Of a DNA stretch of 64,000 bases, positions 26,633 through 54,925 are shown one piece after another. The position numbers and the translations under genes are program-made. The stretch lies in NCBI GenBank assembly GCA_958299035.1, contig CATQJL010000326.1, forward strand, positions 4,044,232 to 4,108,231, written 5' to 3'. How positions within the stretch are numbered: position 1 is the stretch's first letter; the number at the start of each line of letters is the position of its first letter. Below the pieces are notes generated by a model. That model ran no database searches and was not told the origin of the DNA. It was given only the letters and a program-made list of their open reading frames with translations. This DNA is from Cylicocyclus nassatus (taxonomy: Eukaryota > Nematoda > Chromadorea > Rhabditida > Strongylidae).

Positions 26633-27319
26633 ACAACAGCAACAAGATTGATCTTAATTCATCCATGATCTGAACTTTCTTGGATTAAATAAAGAATTTT
26701 TCCTGGATATTGCGTCGTGGTCTTTCGTTTACTATTGTGTTATCGTCGAACCCTAACCATGAGTTTTACTGGCCAGCGCGCCAAATGTTATCTTGGCTGC
26801 TTTGGAAGAAAACCAAGTCCCTTCTGGCAGTTTTCTTTTTTTTTGGCAGATTCATTCTTCTTACATGCATTCAAAACGAATACGATTAGGCCGCTGATGC
26901 TAGCCGGAATACAATAGCAATGTTATCGTTGCTCGATCGTCGGAATCCACTTCCACCAGTTTTTTATTGAGGTTGATCTTAAATCTGAGATCTCAATTTC
27001 GACCTTCAAAACCGTCGTCAGAGTGCTTGGTAGAGCGAATTTTCTCCTCTTGACTATGTCTTTCACCAGACGCATTATCTCTTTGCAAGAATACTCCGAT
27101 TACCTCCTTTACCTGAGGGTGAGTTAGATTGGAAAGCTAATTTGAGAGGGAAGCTTGAGAATCATGATTATATTATTGCAGGTCCAGTACTCCAGCTGCT
27201 AAACACAAACGCAAACACATGTTTGCTGAAAAAAGTATTCATATCTATATGCAGAGTTACAGTATCTGAGATTCTTTCTGCGTCCTTTCGAAGGTGGTCA
27301 CGGTAGTAAAATGATTTCC

Positions 27320-30150
27320 TCTTTTGCTAAATTCTTGCTCTTGCTAGCGTTAAATTGGAATGGTTCAACACTGAGCACAACGGAGAATGGTGCCAATACA
27401 AATAAATCTGTCTAGAGCCTCTTTTTCTTGTGAAGTGTCCCCTTTCTTCGCAAGCTGCGATCGTAAGAGTTGAGTCATTTTTTAGTTGAGGTGCTATCAT
27501 AGTTGCGATAGGGGGAGTGATGGATCTTACCCCCTTCACTTTGAGGCCAAACTCCGGACGACCCCCTTCACCTAGGCTGAGGTTGGTATTGTACTCTGAA
27601 AATATAAAATGAAAATCGTTATTGAAAGGTTTCGTAGGCTGAGTGCCTCAAAGAGCAAGTACACATAGATTTACAAACATTTATTCATAAAAAACATTTA
27701 CAAGAGTATATATTCTTTCTTAGCCGTGGCAAATACTTCTCTAAGCGTGACATTTCCATGAAAGTTATACAGTCTGATTTTCGGAATGTATTCATCACTC
27801 CTTGCTATCAGAGCTACAATTCTTTCGAGTACAATGCGACGCGATCCTTCACTAATAATTGTAAGTTTTCCGAAATGAAGAGGGACGTCCGGCAGGTCTC
27901 TCAGGCAGCGAACTTGTTGATGAGTCCAATGTCCGGCTTAACACAAATTCTCCATCTCCATACACCCGAGTAGCATTTGAGAATCATTGATGAACTGACC
28001 CATCAAAGGCGGCGTAGTTTATGTCGCAGAATTTGCCAATCGCGAAACTAAACATTTGTTTATAAAATCTAGTCCAATCTGTCGCGTACGCGTCTCGAAA
28101 GAGGCGTGGTCACGGCGGCGGCCAGCGCAAGTCAGTCGCAATGGAAAGCTCATACGCAATGGTGACTCGGATCGTAATCATGTGAGATTTCTTGTATTGT
28201 GATTGTGGTAATGCTAAAGATTACCTAAATGAGTCTTAGGAGTTTTCCACATGGTGCATCGGCCGGGAAGTATGAATGCCCTGCACTCTGGTACACCATG
28301 CCCCAAAAAGGTATGGTTGACAGCACCGCTCCTTCGTCCCAACCGATGCTCTTGACATAAGGGGAGTGTATCAACACTGAGGATGGTCCATTCTTTATTG
28401 ATGCAAGCCGTTTTTGAAGAGTGGTCTCGAATCGCCAAACTCGGGGTTTGTGTTCTGTCCTCGTTGTATGTGAGGCTCGAATGTGTGGGATTACTTTCTG
28501 ATCTTGATCTGGGTATTCTTGAATGGAGTCGACATTCATGCACAAATAATGTTTCGCTCCGCGGGCTCATCGGCGCCTAATCGTCCTCAGACTACCAGCG
28601 GCGCTCTCCGTCCCGGCTTACTGCGTAATGGATCAACCCCCCGCCTATCGGCTGACAGGTAAGGTTGACTTTCGTCGAGACTAAACATTCGTTTATGAAA
28701 TCTAGCCCAATCTAGGATTAATGCCAACTTTATGGGGTGCCTACTCCAATTTACAATTATGTCCCCCCACAGATCCATTGTGACGGCTCGCAGACAAATA
28801 TTTCAAATCCATTTTGCCGTAAGTATCCGAATCATTCCTGTAGCAATCTTTTTAATCCTGACTTTTTCATCTTTCAATACATCGTAGTTGTAGTATAAGC
28901 CAAATCTTATCTTGCAGCGGCCATACCTTTATTAAAACGCTTTTCACATGGTCCGATCCTACCTTGTTCCAAATCAGTGAATTCAGTGGTAAAGTGATCA
29001 TTTTATCTAATCCAAGCTTCTTGAAGTGAATCGTTGTGCGTGCTGATGCTCTTACTTGATTGAAACAATCGAACAAAGTCCATTTACTTTCTCGCTATTT
29101 GAAACTCCTCTTTAGCTAGATTCTTGTTCTTGCTAGCGTTAACTTGGAATGCTTCTTCGGTTCTCCTCATTTCGTATCTTCTGAAAAGATGACTGACTAC
29201 TTTTTAGCTGTCTGATGCTTCTTCTTCGCTTGAAAATGGAGAGCACAACGGAGAATTGTGCCAGTTCGAATAAATCCGTCGAAAACCTCTCTTCCTTGTG
29301 AATTATTCCTTTTCTTCGGAAGCTGCACGACCGTGGAAGCTGCACGACCGTAGAAGATGAATCATTTTTTTTTACTTGAAGTGCTTTGCACTCACAGTTT
29401 TCCAGTCAAACAGAGTCCCGCGCTTGAGGCCCTGAGGTGAAAATTGAGCATGTTTATGATTTCTGCTTCGCTAAAAAATCTTCCAAATGAAGGAAGTTCA
29501 CGAATCATCATGGTACCAACGATAGGGGTGCACTGTATTTCGACGATGCATCATCTCGTCTAAGTTAAACAATTGTTGTTTGTATATGCACATGTTCGCG
29601 AAACAGTTCAGGAATGTTGTTATTGCGCACCCTGATGGATTCTCCTGGGTAGCACGATAGGAGTAATTGCTATATACAAATTGTTACATATTGAACAAAA
29701 TGTTACATATAGAGTACAGGTCGAAATGTATTAGTCCAATGTCCGCCTCAACATATATCCTCCATCACCATATATCCGGGTAACACTTGAGAAACAGGTC
29801 CATTTTGGATGAACTGACCCATTATAGGCGGCGTAATCCATGTCACAAAATTTTCATCGCGAAACTAAACATTATAGAATTTAGCTCAATCAGAGTAGGA
29901 TTTATAACAACTTTCATGCGGTGCCTACTCCATTTCATAATTATGCGTCCCAGATGTCCATTATGACGGCTCGCAGACCAATACTCAAATCCATTTCGCC
30001 GTAAGGACCCCAGTCTTTCCTTTAGCGAACTTTTTAATCCTGATCTTCTCATCTTTCAGTACTTCGTAGAATGTTGTTGTATAAGCCAAATCTTATCTTT
30101 CAGCGGCCATACCTTTATTAAAACGCTTTTTACATGGTCCAGTTTTGGTT
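27320..30150. repeat. Degenerate duplicated repeat cluster
   Basis: Segments recur in the same orientation. 27,326-27,492 resembles 29,115-29,389 (around cttgctagcgttaa and gagcacaacggagaat). 27,928-28,081 resembles 29,738-29,893 (around gatgaactgacccat and gcgaaactaaacatt). 28,664-29,050 resembles 29,848-30,150 (ending accttattaaaacgctttt). The minus strand reads as broken protein-like pieces, for example CEKRFNKGMAAAR and its copy CKKRFNKGMAAER, with stops and shifts. This suggests decayed copies of a mobile element or gene fragment. I cannot assign a family. Confidence 0.6.
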
Positions 30151-30563
30151 TGTTCCATATCCTTATACATATCAACCTTAGTATAAATCTTTGGTCGGTA
30201 ATAGAGTTTTGCAGCTATACTGGGGTCAGTATCTTCAATTGTTGAAGAGGCCCAGGTTACTGGTTGTATTCCTGTGCCCATAAATCCAATGGTCCTTCTT
30301 GTTTCATATGTGGCCACTCAACAAAATAATACTCCAACATGTTAGCTTCTTCCAGAGTGACCAAACCCATTACAGTTTTTTGAACTCCCAGCCATCTTAA
30401 GTCGTCCACATTTCTCAGGAGTCCAAACAAGATAATCGTGCAGATTTTTTTTCACAACCACTCTAGATGCAAATCCGGTATCTTCACCTTGTAAATGTGC
30501 CTTAATCAAGGCAAGGGGAAGATTTTTTTGAGGAAAATCATCGTACATCCAGCATACTGTCAA
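30100..30563 (-). pseudogene. Protein-like fragments, broken, unassigned
   Basis: The minus strand holds two open segments, 30,342-30,563 (with GEDTGFASRVVVKKNLHDYL) and 30,093-30,317 (with TYETRRTIGFMGTG), separated by stops. They continue into the duplicated cluster below 30,150. They read like real protein once, but no domain is recognisable. Most likely part of the same decayed element. Confidence 0.3.
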
Positions 30564-30599
30564 GCATATCCCGGCCGAAATGGATCATTCACACGTCTA

Positions 30600-32880
30600 G
30601 GATGTATTTGAGCTGAGTCAGGTATACTCTCAGCAGCCTGCAACTAATTCAGCAGTACAGGCTGTATTTCAGTAGGACTTCCAAGTCGGGAAGGTCTGCA
30701 GTCCTTTCATTTGATTTATAGTAGGGTTCATAAACTCTTAGGGCCATACTCATTAACATCCCAGTATCGCTGCTTAAGATATCCTGAAGCTCCAGATATC
30801 CGAATTTACGCCGTTTACCCATCCTCAACTAATCCTACTATTTTTCACCATAAACGTATTGAAGGGAGAAGCTTTACAAGCCGCACTTTTTGTATGATCC
30901 TCTAGTGAACCCCGGCTGCCAATCGTCTTTTCTTCAAAGTCATTTTTCTTTCTTGGAAGTCAACGAAAACATTCCAAAGGGTTGTGTTGTTTACATAATC
31001 CAACAGTGCTAATCATAAGAATAAGTGGTGTTTCGAAATCATGAAATTTGCAATAAAGCACAAGTCGAGAGTTGGGGTTTATCGAAAATTGCGACAATTT
31101 ATCAACTCATTTGTTTTCATCAGTAACATGCTTAACGTTGGCTGCAACAATCCTTACAATTATGGAATGTTTTCGTTGACTTCGAATAAAGAAAATGACT
31201 TTGAAGCAAAAACGGTCGGCCTTTGCGGATCATCAGAATGCGGCTTATACAGCTTCTCTCCTGTTCAGTACGTTTATAGTGAAAGACATAGGAATACTCA
31301 CGGATGTAGGTAGATAGTGTGAAATCCAGACATCTGGAACTTCAACATACAAAGCTTCTTTTGAGCTGCAATCCCCTCCTCGGGGGGTATGTTAATGCAT
31401 GCGGTCCTTACTCTAATATTAGGTATACAAGTCATATACAAAAGAGGAGAGGAAGAGGGAAAGAGAGAACAAGTCAGGCACACATTTAGCTTGGATAGCA
31501 GTTAACCCACTTTTTAGTCGTGGCGATGACGCCATGAATAAAAAATTGATAGCATGCACAAATGGCCAGTAAGTTAATCCAGTATTATAGTTGCAGGATT
31601 AAATTGTCATGAATCAGAACAGAAAAATATTTCAGTAATGTAGTATACTTGAGCAAGTTCGCACAATACAGCAGACAGGCATGTAGCAGTATTGGTTAGA
31701 TAGTATGTTCACATAGATTGTGGCAGGAGAAAAATGTGATAAGGGTTTTATCAGAATATTTTCAGCCGCGGCGGCACTAATATTAATAAACTATTTCAGC
31801 TTCTTATCAGCCTTCGAACGATTCCAGAAAACCCTCATACGGGAGCATTCACGTATTTTGTTGATGCACAGTTCTTGCACCAAAAATTAGAAAAAGAACC
31901 ACTTTAAAAATGGTTTAAACGAAATCAACTTACACAATATGCTCGTTGTTATGTATAACAAAAGTAGTGTTTTATAGTTTACTCTAAAAAAACAATATCA
32001 AACAAAATCAACAGGCTGATTTTGTAAATCGAATTTCATGACTATTCCTAGAGCATCCAATCACTACCAACTTTTCCTAGTCAAAAAGAGTAGGTCATAA
32101 AACTAAGGAATTATATTTGAATTTGAATAGATGTTTTAGCAGTTTTGGCAACCAAAAATCAAAAATCACTTTTGAGTATTTCTCTTAATTAGCTCATATC
32201 GCTGCCATATGCCCTTAAGAAATTCTAGCTCAATAGAAAGCGCAAGATTTGCTCATTTTTTATTTAGCAAATCAGAATATTTCACTGATGCTGAAGAAAG
32301 TAACAGTGCACGACCTAATATATTCCATTGTGCACCTTAATTTGATTCGAATGAAACGAACGGTGGAAACGAGAAAAGTCATGGAACTTCTTCTGTGTTT
32401 TTAGTGTTTCCGGGAGAGTGGGAAGTGCAAGGTGCAAAACCACCTTCCATGGTTCTGTGTATCCGTAAACACATATATGCAAAGCATAGGTTAAATTGAT
32501 TTATCCCATCTGTACGTACATACAACTAGATTCTGATATGATGAGAAAGCTTCACCTAAATAAAAAAAAATAAATCTCAAGTGATGAGAGTCTGAATGGG
32601 AATGTGACATTGAAGAGCGAAGGCAACGCTGTCGATAATGATAAATGTTACAAATAAAGTAAATATGAAATCATCTATCACGTATAAAGTGATGAAAATG
32701 CATTGTGGATTGACTGAAAATTCAACCGGGAAGAAGGTGGTTAGAAATTATACGGGGCAGTTGATGGGGGATAACAATGAAAGCTCAGCAGGAAGGATTT
32801 TCAGAAATAACAGGACAGTCACTAACAACAAGTAAAATCTGTGCTAGCAATATGACACGTGAGAAGATTATCGTTGAAGA
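30600..32880. other. Intergenic region, nothing recognised
   Basis: AT-rich sequence between the repeat cluster and the TMC gene 3' flank. I see no coding exons with support and no obvious repeats. Confidence 0.5.
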
Positions 32881-32883
32881 ACA

Positions 32884-33064
32884 TAACCTTTGATTCAACT
32901 GGCTTGACGGCTGAAAGGCGGGGCTTTGTCACCTAGTTAAGGCAGCTCGCGCCCGCGACGCAATCTGCGTCTCTGTCGCGCGCGTGTTCTCTGATCACTT
33001 CCTAGCCTCAATTAGGTCACGAAGCCCCGCCTTCCAGTCGCCAAGCCACTTGAATCAAAGGGTA
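32884..33064. mobile_element. MITE family A, copy 2, just downstream of tmc
   Basis: About 180 bp, with ends taacctttgattcaactgg and ttgaatcaaagggta. It is inverted relative to copy 1: the core reads gacgcaatctgcgtc followed by tctgtcgcgcgcgtgttctc. Its right end is 24 bases beyond the tmc stop codon (33,088), so the TMC 3' UTR must run into or through it unless the UTR is extremely short. Confidence 0.85.
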
Positions 33065-33087
33065 AAAATTGGATGATAACATTGGAG

Positions 33088-48563
<15,476 letters not shown>

Positions 48564-48604
48564 GATGAGTTGTAAAAAAAATTGGTCCACTTGAAAGTGT
48601 GAAC

Positions 48605-48977
48605 TCAGAAATGTGAGAATAGCTGGGGGTCACATACTACGATTTTTTTCTTGTGGGTCTTGCAGGGAATTGAGAGGTGCTGGTATACTGTAGGACCGTA
48701 ATCAGCTACGGTAATATGGGCAACGAATGGAACACGGGGCCCCGTGGAACACACACGCGAACAATGCTGGCAGAGTTTGATGCAACTGATAGCTGGTGAT
48801 ATGACGGGGGGCCCGACACGCCCCTCGTGCTCTTCCATCATTCCACGGGAGCACGTCCGGATCTCGTGTCGGCACCCGCTATGCGAAACACACTCACACA
48901 CGTACCCGCGCTCTTCGAGGTCTCGATATGAACATGTTGGACGAATGCCAAAAACATTTCGGGATTCTTAAGTTGTT
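48605..48977 (-). CDS. Cysteine-rich open segment, unknown, possibly coding
   Basis: The minus strand is open for over 110 residues, from a stop near 48,975 to TGA at 48,605, in unusually GC-rich DNA. It contains ERGYVCECVSHSGCRHEIRT and then CIKLCQHCSRVCSTG, about ten cysteines in all. I do not recognise the spacing as a known domain. No ATG starts it and no strong acceptor precedes it. In another frame a short ORF (48,911-49,059, starting MHMSEEFISL) ends at a good donor (gtacgt), and its phase would fit the first TMC exon if that exon began at 48,549. That would make this segment an intron. Unresolved. Confidence 0.25.
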
Positions 48978-49748
48978 GTTCGTTGTTCAACGATTCGCCA
49001 AACACTGAAGCGTTGACAAGTTTGAAGTCTAGACTGATAAATTCTTCACTCATATGCACTTTGGAACTAGAAATTGGTGATGATCTGTGATTTACCTAAG
49101 AAATTTTGAAAAAAAAACTATTATCGTTGAGTTAATTTCTTGCGTGTTCGCGGACAAAGTAATTTTTCCTTACTCCACAGAAAAAATCTGCTAGAATTGC
49201 AGCTTTCTCTCATAAACTTTTTGCTTATACAACATTATTTCAAAAATATTTATGGAATGAGTATTTCTCGAAATCATAGAAATAAATTTTGCACCTGAGA
49301 ACTCGTCTGGATCGTTACAAGTCTGTTAAAAGACTAAATTATTTCCAGGTTTTCGTCAGAAATCTAAGGAGAGGAACATTTTCAAACTTAGTGGATAGCA
49401 ATTGCTTCGTAGCTCAGATTGTCAGAAATATTTTGCGCAGATTTATAACAAATTGTACAGTTCTAAATTAGTTGCATTCAAAAGAACAAAGACGTGCTCT
49501 GTCAGGCTAAAAAAGTTTTGCATCAAGTACTACTATATAGATAAGCCTTAAATTGAATTAAATTTTTTCAGTTCCTCTCTTTATTTGATTTAAATTAGGC
49601 CCAGGAGTGCATGATGGTCTGTCTACCTTGGGTTTACTAAGATGTCTTTATTATTGTACGTGCAATAAACCCCAATAAATATAAATTAGGGAACTCTAAT
49701 ATTAGTTTGTTCCGAAAATTCCTTTTACTTATGAGTCCCATAACTTAT

Positions 49749-49759
49749 CCCCCCCCCCC
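49749..49759 (+). repeat. C11 homopolymer tract
   Basis: Eleven consecutive C in AT-rich intergenic DNA. Confidence 0.95.
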
Positions 49760-50508
49760 GCCTTGTACAAGTCTAAAAATACTTGTAATATATAGGTATC
49801 CACGGTGACCTTGGATATCCCAATTAATCGCCTTCATTTGTCATAAGATTCTCATGAGAGATGTGGAAAAAACTCAATAAATGGAGGATACTTACTTTGA
49901 TTTACGGTGTATAACGAAAAGTTTTTTGCAAGGAAAGTTTTGGTTTTTTTAAGAATTATTTTTTGCAGGAAGTGCAGAGGTGAGGGAAGGATCGACGACT
50001 TGGAAGTTAAGGGGTAGGTTTTTGGAAACTAAAAGAGGTAAAGAAAGGTTTATGAAGGAACTAAATCAGAAATTTATCATAGAAAAATAGAGTTGAGATA
50101 AAATTCCCCACTCTGAAGAGGAATAATCAATTTTTAGTTATTTAGAAGTGAGGAAAACATATAACCGTTGAAATCTTACTTCTCAATTACTTATTCAGCT
50201 TTCGTCATAATTTCTACGATAATCTGAGAACTTGTTGAACAGACAATGACACATTGTCGCCATCGATCCCCAAGATAATAAATCTCCAATCTCGTAGTAA
50301 TCTCAACAATTGCAAATTATGTTTTTCTTCTTGCTATCAGTTGTTGTGTACCTGGCACCTGAGCGATTAATTCTACTGCGCTCGCTTGTCAGGGATACCC
50401 ATGTCGTCACTGAATCTCATTTTTTTATCGGAAGCACTAACAGATGGTAGGAGTTGGGGTATGGATTCATGTATTTTCATGCTGGAATGGGAGCCTTGAA
50501 GAAAATTT

Positions 50509-50522
50509 GGGGGGGGGGGGGG
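50509..50522 (+). repeat. G14 homopolymer tract
   Basis: Fourteen consecutive G in AT-rich intergenic DNA, about 55 bp before a dispersed repeat copy. Confidence 0.95.
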
Positions 50523-50577
50523 TTGTTTTCTGAGAAGATTGGAATTGTTCTTCGTCTAGAATAGAAAGGCAGAACCA

Positions 50578-50633
50578 GACCAGGGCTCTGCACAGATGGC
50601 TTATAACCAAGCTGGATATCGTTTTTGGGACAG
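50578..50633 (+). repeat. Dispersed repeat, copy 1
   Basis: The stretch from gaccagggctctgcacagat through aagctggatatcgtttttgg closely matches 54,871-54,925 in the same orientation. The family is unidentified. Confidence 0.75.
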
Positions 50634-52533
50634 AAAATAAAAATAGTGTTATAAGTTTTATTACTTCGATATTGTTCACTTCCACTAGAAGAAGTTTGAG
50701 GGTGGTTGAAAATTATTTTAAAAAATACAAGTTAGACGTTGGTTTAAAGTTACCTCGTGCCGAGCCCTGAACCAGACGCCACTCTATGGACCTCGAAAAA
50801 ATTCATTTTCCCGCCAATTTCACGACTTGCGAACAAGCCGCTGAACGATGTAGTCGTCGCGTATGTGGGCGTGTGACAATTATAAATGAGTGATCGAAGG
50901 GCCACTTGCTAGCTGGTCGATATGACACATCTCGGATCACGTCAATAAATATCCTTGCGCAATTTCTGCCACAAAGCGATGAGCTAAATTGATTCTCACA
51001 AGCGAGTTCCGCAAACTTCAAGTGTGGGAAATAAGTTATCACGTGGCTACCCAGTAAATTATGTGTTCAACAGCCTTTTCATTTCACACTTACTAAATCA
51101 ACCAGCAGTTCCCAAAATTTTGAAGGGGTCTGCGATGAGTATGAGGGAAATAAAAACATGGACATATTATTGAGAAAAGCTACAAAGTCACCTCCTACTA
51201 GTTCTTTTACATTTGCGGATAAAACATAACCCCTCCCCCCTACTTTAGAATCGCAAGTAGAAAAAGTTGAACCATTACCATCCCGCTCAATTCTTACGGT
51301 ACAGCTGCGCTTCTTTAGCAGAATAGAACCCACACCCTTTGATCGAAGAGTAAATTTTTGATTCTGTTCGGTGCGAAAACCCATATAAAAAGAAATAATA
51401 CTGCTTCCATACATCAGGCAAAACAAAAACAAACGAGATCCCGTTTAATTAGCGTTAGAACATTTATTTTAGAACTTCTAAATGAACGTTATAAGCATTA
51501 TAAGCAATCTATAAATGTAAAAAACCTTCTCAGCGCGTTCGGTAAGATGTTTAGTAGTTCTTTAGCAGTTCTGTTTAGTAGCCCAAATTGACCTCACAAT
51601 TAAAAACAAAAACCATCTATCAGAGCAAGCTCAGTTTCTGCTCAGTCTGTTAGTACAAGAATAAGTTCGAAACTGGTTAGTGAACAAATCAAAAGAGAAG
51701 TCAGATAGCTTAAGTTGGCATGCGTTTCATCGGAAACTGTAGGCATGGATCCTCATTTGCCAGTTTAACTGCTGGTCTCATGGATGATACGAAAGGAAAA
51801 ACGGAAATGAAAGAATGACGAGACTTTGCGACCCTTTAACTAATCCATTCTACGAAGAAAGATTATACATAATCAAATAATCCTACCAAGAAATTAATCA
51901 ACACATTATTAATCAAGCCTTATATTTCTCATTGTTCTCATTCAAGTTGTTTGAGTGACCAAGCTTCGTTACTCATAGGGCTTGCCCTTTGCCCTTGCAA
52001 GTCTCAACGGAATCTGCTTTTCAGTACTATAGTACAAGTCTACGAAGTCGTTCACGAACGAAAGCTCATAAACGGAAGAAAAACGATGGCATTCAATTCT
52101 TCAATGTCTGTTGCGCATAAGGTTTGTGTAGAAAAAAACCGAGTCACCGTCAGTCCCGTAACAAAATAAAATGGGCTAAAACTCCTTCTGTACTCGAAAT
52201 GGTCACTTAGAGTTAGTGTCCTTAGTTTACTAGATTTCAAAAATGTAAGTGTGCGATTTCGACAGCTGTTGAATAATGGCCATAAAGGGCACACTTTTAC
52301 TTGAGATACCTTTATTTTCGCATAATTTACTTACTCTTTGTTTGTAATATTCAATACCAACCAATTTGCAGATATCGACACACTCAAAAAGAAGAAAATC
52401 ATAAATAAAGTGTTATTGCTTTCTAACTAGCTGTTCTTTGCCAGACGCAGGATGCACTCCATGACCATTTTAGTTCGCGCAAATGTTGTTGCTATCGCAA
52501 CTGCACTACTTTACCGAAGCTACTAAAGTGATA

Positions 52534-53113
52534 TACAGAGTGTCCTAAAAGTGAGGAACGTCGGATTGCCAGTAACTCTCTTGTCATAGAGTCTTTCGAA
52601 AAGCTCTAGTTACCAATTTGTAGAGTTGAGTTCAACCAGATTTACGGCCTGGCTCGAATCACCGATTGCTCTCTATTACTGTAAGATTACGGTAGGAAAT
52701 TTGAAGAGGGTTTTGAGTCATAAAAGACCATAGCTGAATCTACAAAGAAAATTTATGCTATTTAAGCAGTAGGAGGCATTTTCACGATGTTCGTGAAAAA
52801 CGTGCTTACGCCGTTTAGATAGCCTCACAATCTTGTACTAAGTTGAGTATTGGACTCAGCGTCTATGGAAACCCTTACACAAGTTTCCAGGCTTTTTTTT
52901 TTTGAAAAATGAAAAGACAGCTTTTTCACAGTGACGCCATGTGCCAGAAGTTCCAACCGTAATCCTACAGTAATGAAAGGCGATAGGTAATTCGTGGCAT
53001 ACTGTAACTAAGTTGAAACCAGTTCTACAAAATGATACACAAATTTTTGAAAGATTCTATGACAAGAGAGCCAATCAATGAACGTTCCTCACATTTCTTT
53101 AGGACATCCTGTA
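52534..53113. mobile_element. Mariner-like MITE family B, copy 2 (full palindrome)
   Basis: About 580 bp, ends tacagagtgtcctaaaagtg and tttctttaggacatcctgta. The arms match inward across much of the element (left gattacggtaggaaatttg; right caaccgtaatcctacagt). There is no transposase. It shares the internal text tttgtagag(t/c)tg with copies at 35.6 and 59.3 kb. Confidence 0.85.
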
Positions 53114-54870
53114 CAATGACCATTATTTCTGGCAATCATGGTGGCTGAAAATGGCTCCAAAATCTTTCCCATTCTCCATTCAAAATTTCATTGACACCAA
53201 ACCCAAAAAGCGATCCATGATTTTGAAATTCACTATGTCGAATGTGCGTGTTGAGCGCTGTTCTCCTGGGAATCAGGGACCAAAAGCAAGTAGCCGCTAT
53301 CGTGTCACATCCGGAATGCCGAGTTATCATGAACCACGAGCACATGCCAAGACATGCCTCAGCAATTTCATACTACGCCATCGTCAAAACAAACGAACGC
53401 CCACGTTCTTCGGTTAGCACAAGACAAATGGATAAAATGAGCCATAACTGTTCCGAATATCATGCCATCTTCGATTGTTTGGCTTCCTTCTTATGTAAGC
53501 AATGCTGATTATAGTTTGCTGCATATGAAATAAAGGATTAAAAAATACTGGAACACTATTGATTTGATAAATTTCAGTGCTACTAGATAACAAAGTGATG
53601 AGAGAAGTGCTCTGCGTTTTCAAGTTACCAAATTTTCAAATTCAAAATTTCGAAATTGGTTACCAAATTTTCAACCAGCATTTTTCTGGAAAATTTCTGC
53701 CAACGATTACATTAGCTCAACGTGAGTAATTTTGACGAAAATGTGTTGATTTTTAGGACAATGTACTGCTATGGAATGCCATTGGGCCCGTGTCCGCCAA
53801 TACAAAACAGTACAAGCAATACAAACCCATTTTTGATTTTTTTGGCATCTTTTTCGAAAATCGTAGCTCTTCACAGAGATGTTGTTTTAGTACAAACTCT
53901 ACACTGTTGAAAACTTTGGATCAAAACTGTGGATCTTATGATACTGCTTGCTTGGAATTTTATCGCAAGTTTCAGATTCTCAACAGCCTAACTCAAGAAC
54001 AAAGTTGTAATGACTCTATTCTCCGGCTCCCATCTGAAAAGCTAACCCTTACGAGAGGGTAGCAAAGGCACGGTCACAAAGAGAAGGGTTTCGTCTATCT
54101 AGCAGAATTAAGCTTGTGCAAATCCGTTGAGAGCAAGAAGTTATGATTTTTCAAAAATGAGCTACAGAATTTTAACATCAACCTAATATATGGGCAAGAA
54201 ATTTCTAGACAATGTTATAACTGATAAATTTGATGTATTCAAATTGTAAAGCAGTTCATATGTATGCACCATACAAGTACGTGGGAGGAAACTAGGATCA
54301 AATGGGGCGGAGTTTGCTATTTTTCATTGAACGAATATTATATACTCTACAATTGGAACTTCATACACGTATATACATATATGTATACTACATTAGCATG
54401 AAGCGTTTCGCGTGTCCGAGAATACCATTCATTATTCCGGTCTTATACCTCCTTTTGCCTCATAAATTTAATGGGGCATCAAAGGCTTCAAAAAGTAAAA
54501 AGTCTGTACAGTAAGAATAGCCTTACAAGTATGGCGGGGATTAGCCTCTCTGAGGACACTTTCAGCCTGCTGTTAGTGGAAGACGTACTAATTGCCTTTA
54601 GCATTCTAGCATTTTACAATGGATCAAGTAATCTTTTTTTTGCTGCTGATTGAGCGGCTGAAGTTACGCGATTAAAAGTAATTGGACTGTTTGCATCATG
54701 TTTATCCTTCTTCCATCTTTCTGATCATTTATTCGAATCATTTTGAGGTCAAGAAGGTCAAAGGCGAAGGCTTTTTAAGATCTTTGTTGCTCTCAGAGTT
54801 GAACCATTTGAGATAATTGGAATAGCCAAACCAGGGGCTGCCAACCACACCTTCGACAAATTGGCATCTC

Positions 54871-54925
54871 GACCAGGGCCCCGCACAGATCGTATGGAAG
54901 CAAGCTGGACTTCGTTTTTGGGGCG
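54871..54925 (+). repeat. Dispersed repeat, copy 2
   Basis: It matches 50,578-50,633, sharing gaccagggc, gcacagat, aagctgga and tcgtttttggg. Lengths are nearly equal, so this is likely a short repeat family. Confidence 0.75.

Larger units (their letters stand above)
20500..27300. other. Intergenic region with scattered repeats
   Basis: I see no supported gene. The minus strand at 22,390-22,713 is open for 107 residues without a recognisable domain and is not called. The stretch holds a 31-bp tandem triplet, one MITE of the cctttgattcaactgg family, and two other palindromic elements at 25.8 and 26.5 kb. Confidence 0.5.

Noticed and set aside
51079..51432. 117-residue minus-strand ORF
   Set aside because: No domain, no linked exons, and ordinary intergenic composition.
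53136..53508. Overlapping open frames of 69-88 residues on both strands
   Set aside because: Both strands are open with no motif. The segment follows directly after a MITE and may be repeat-derived.
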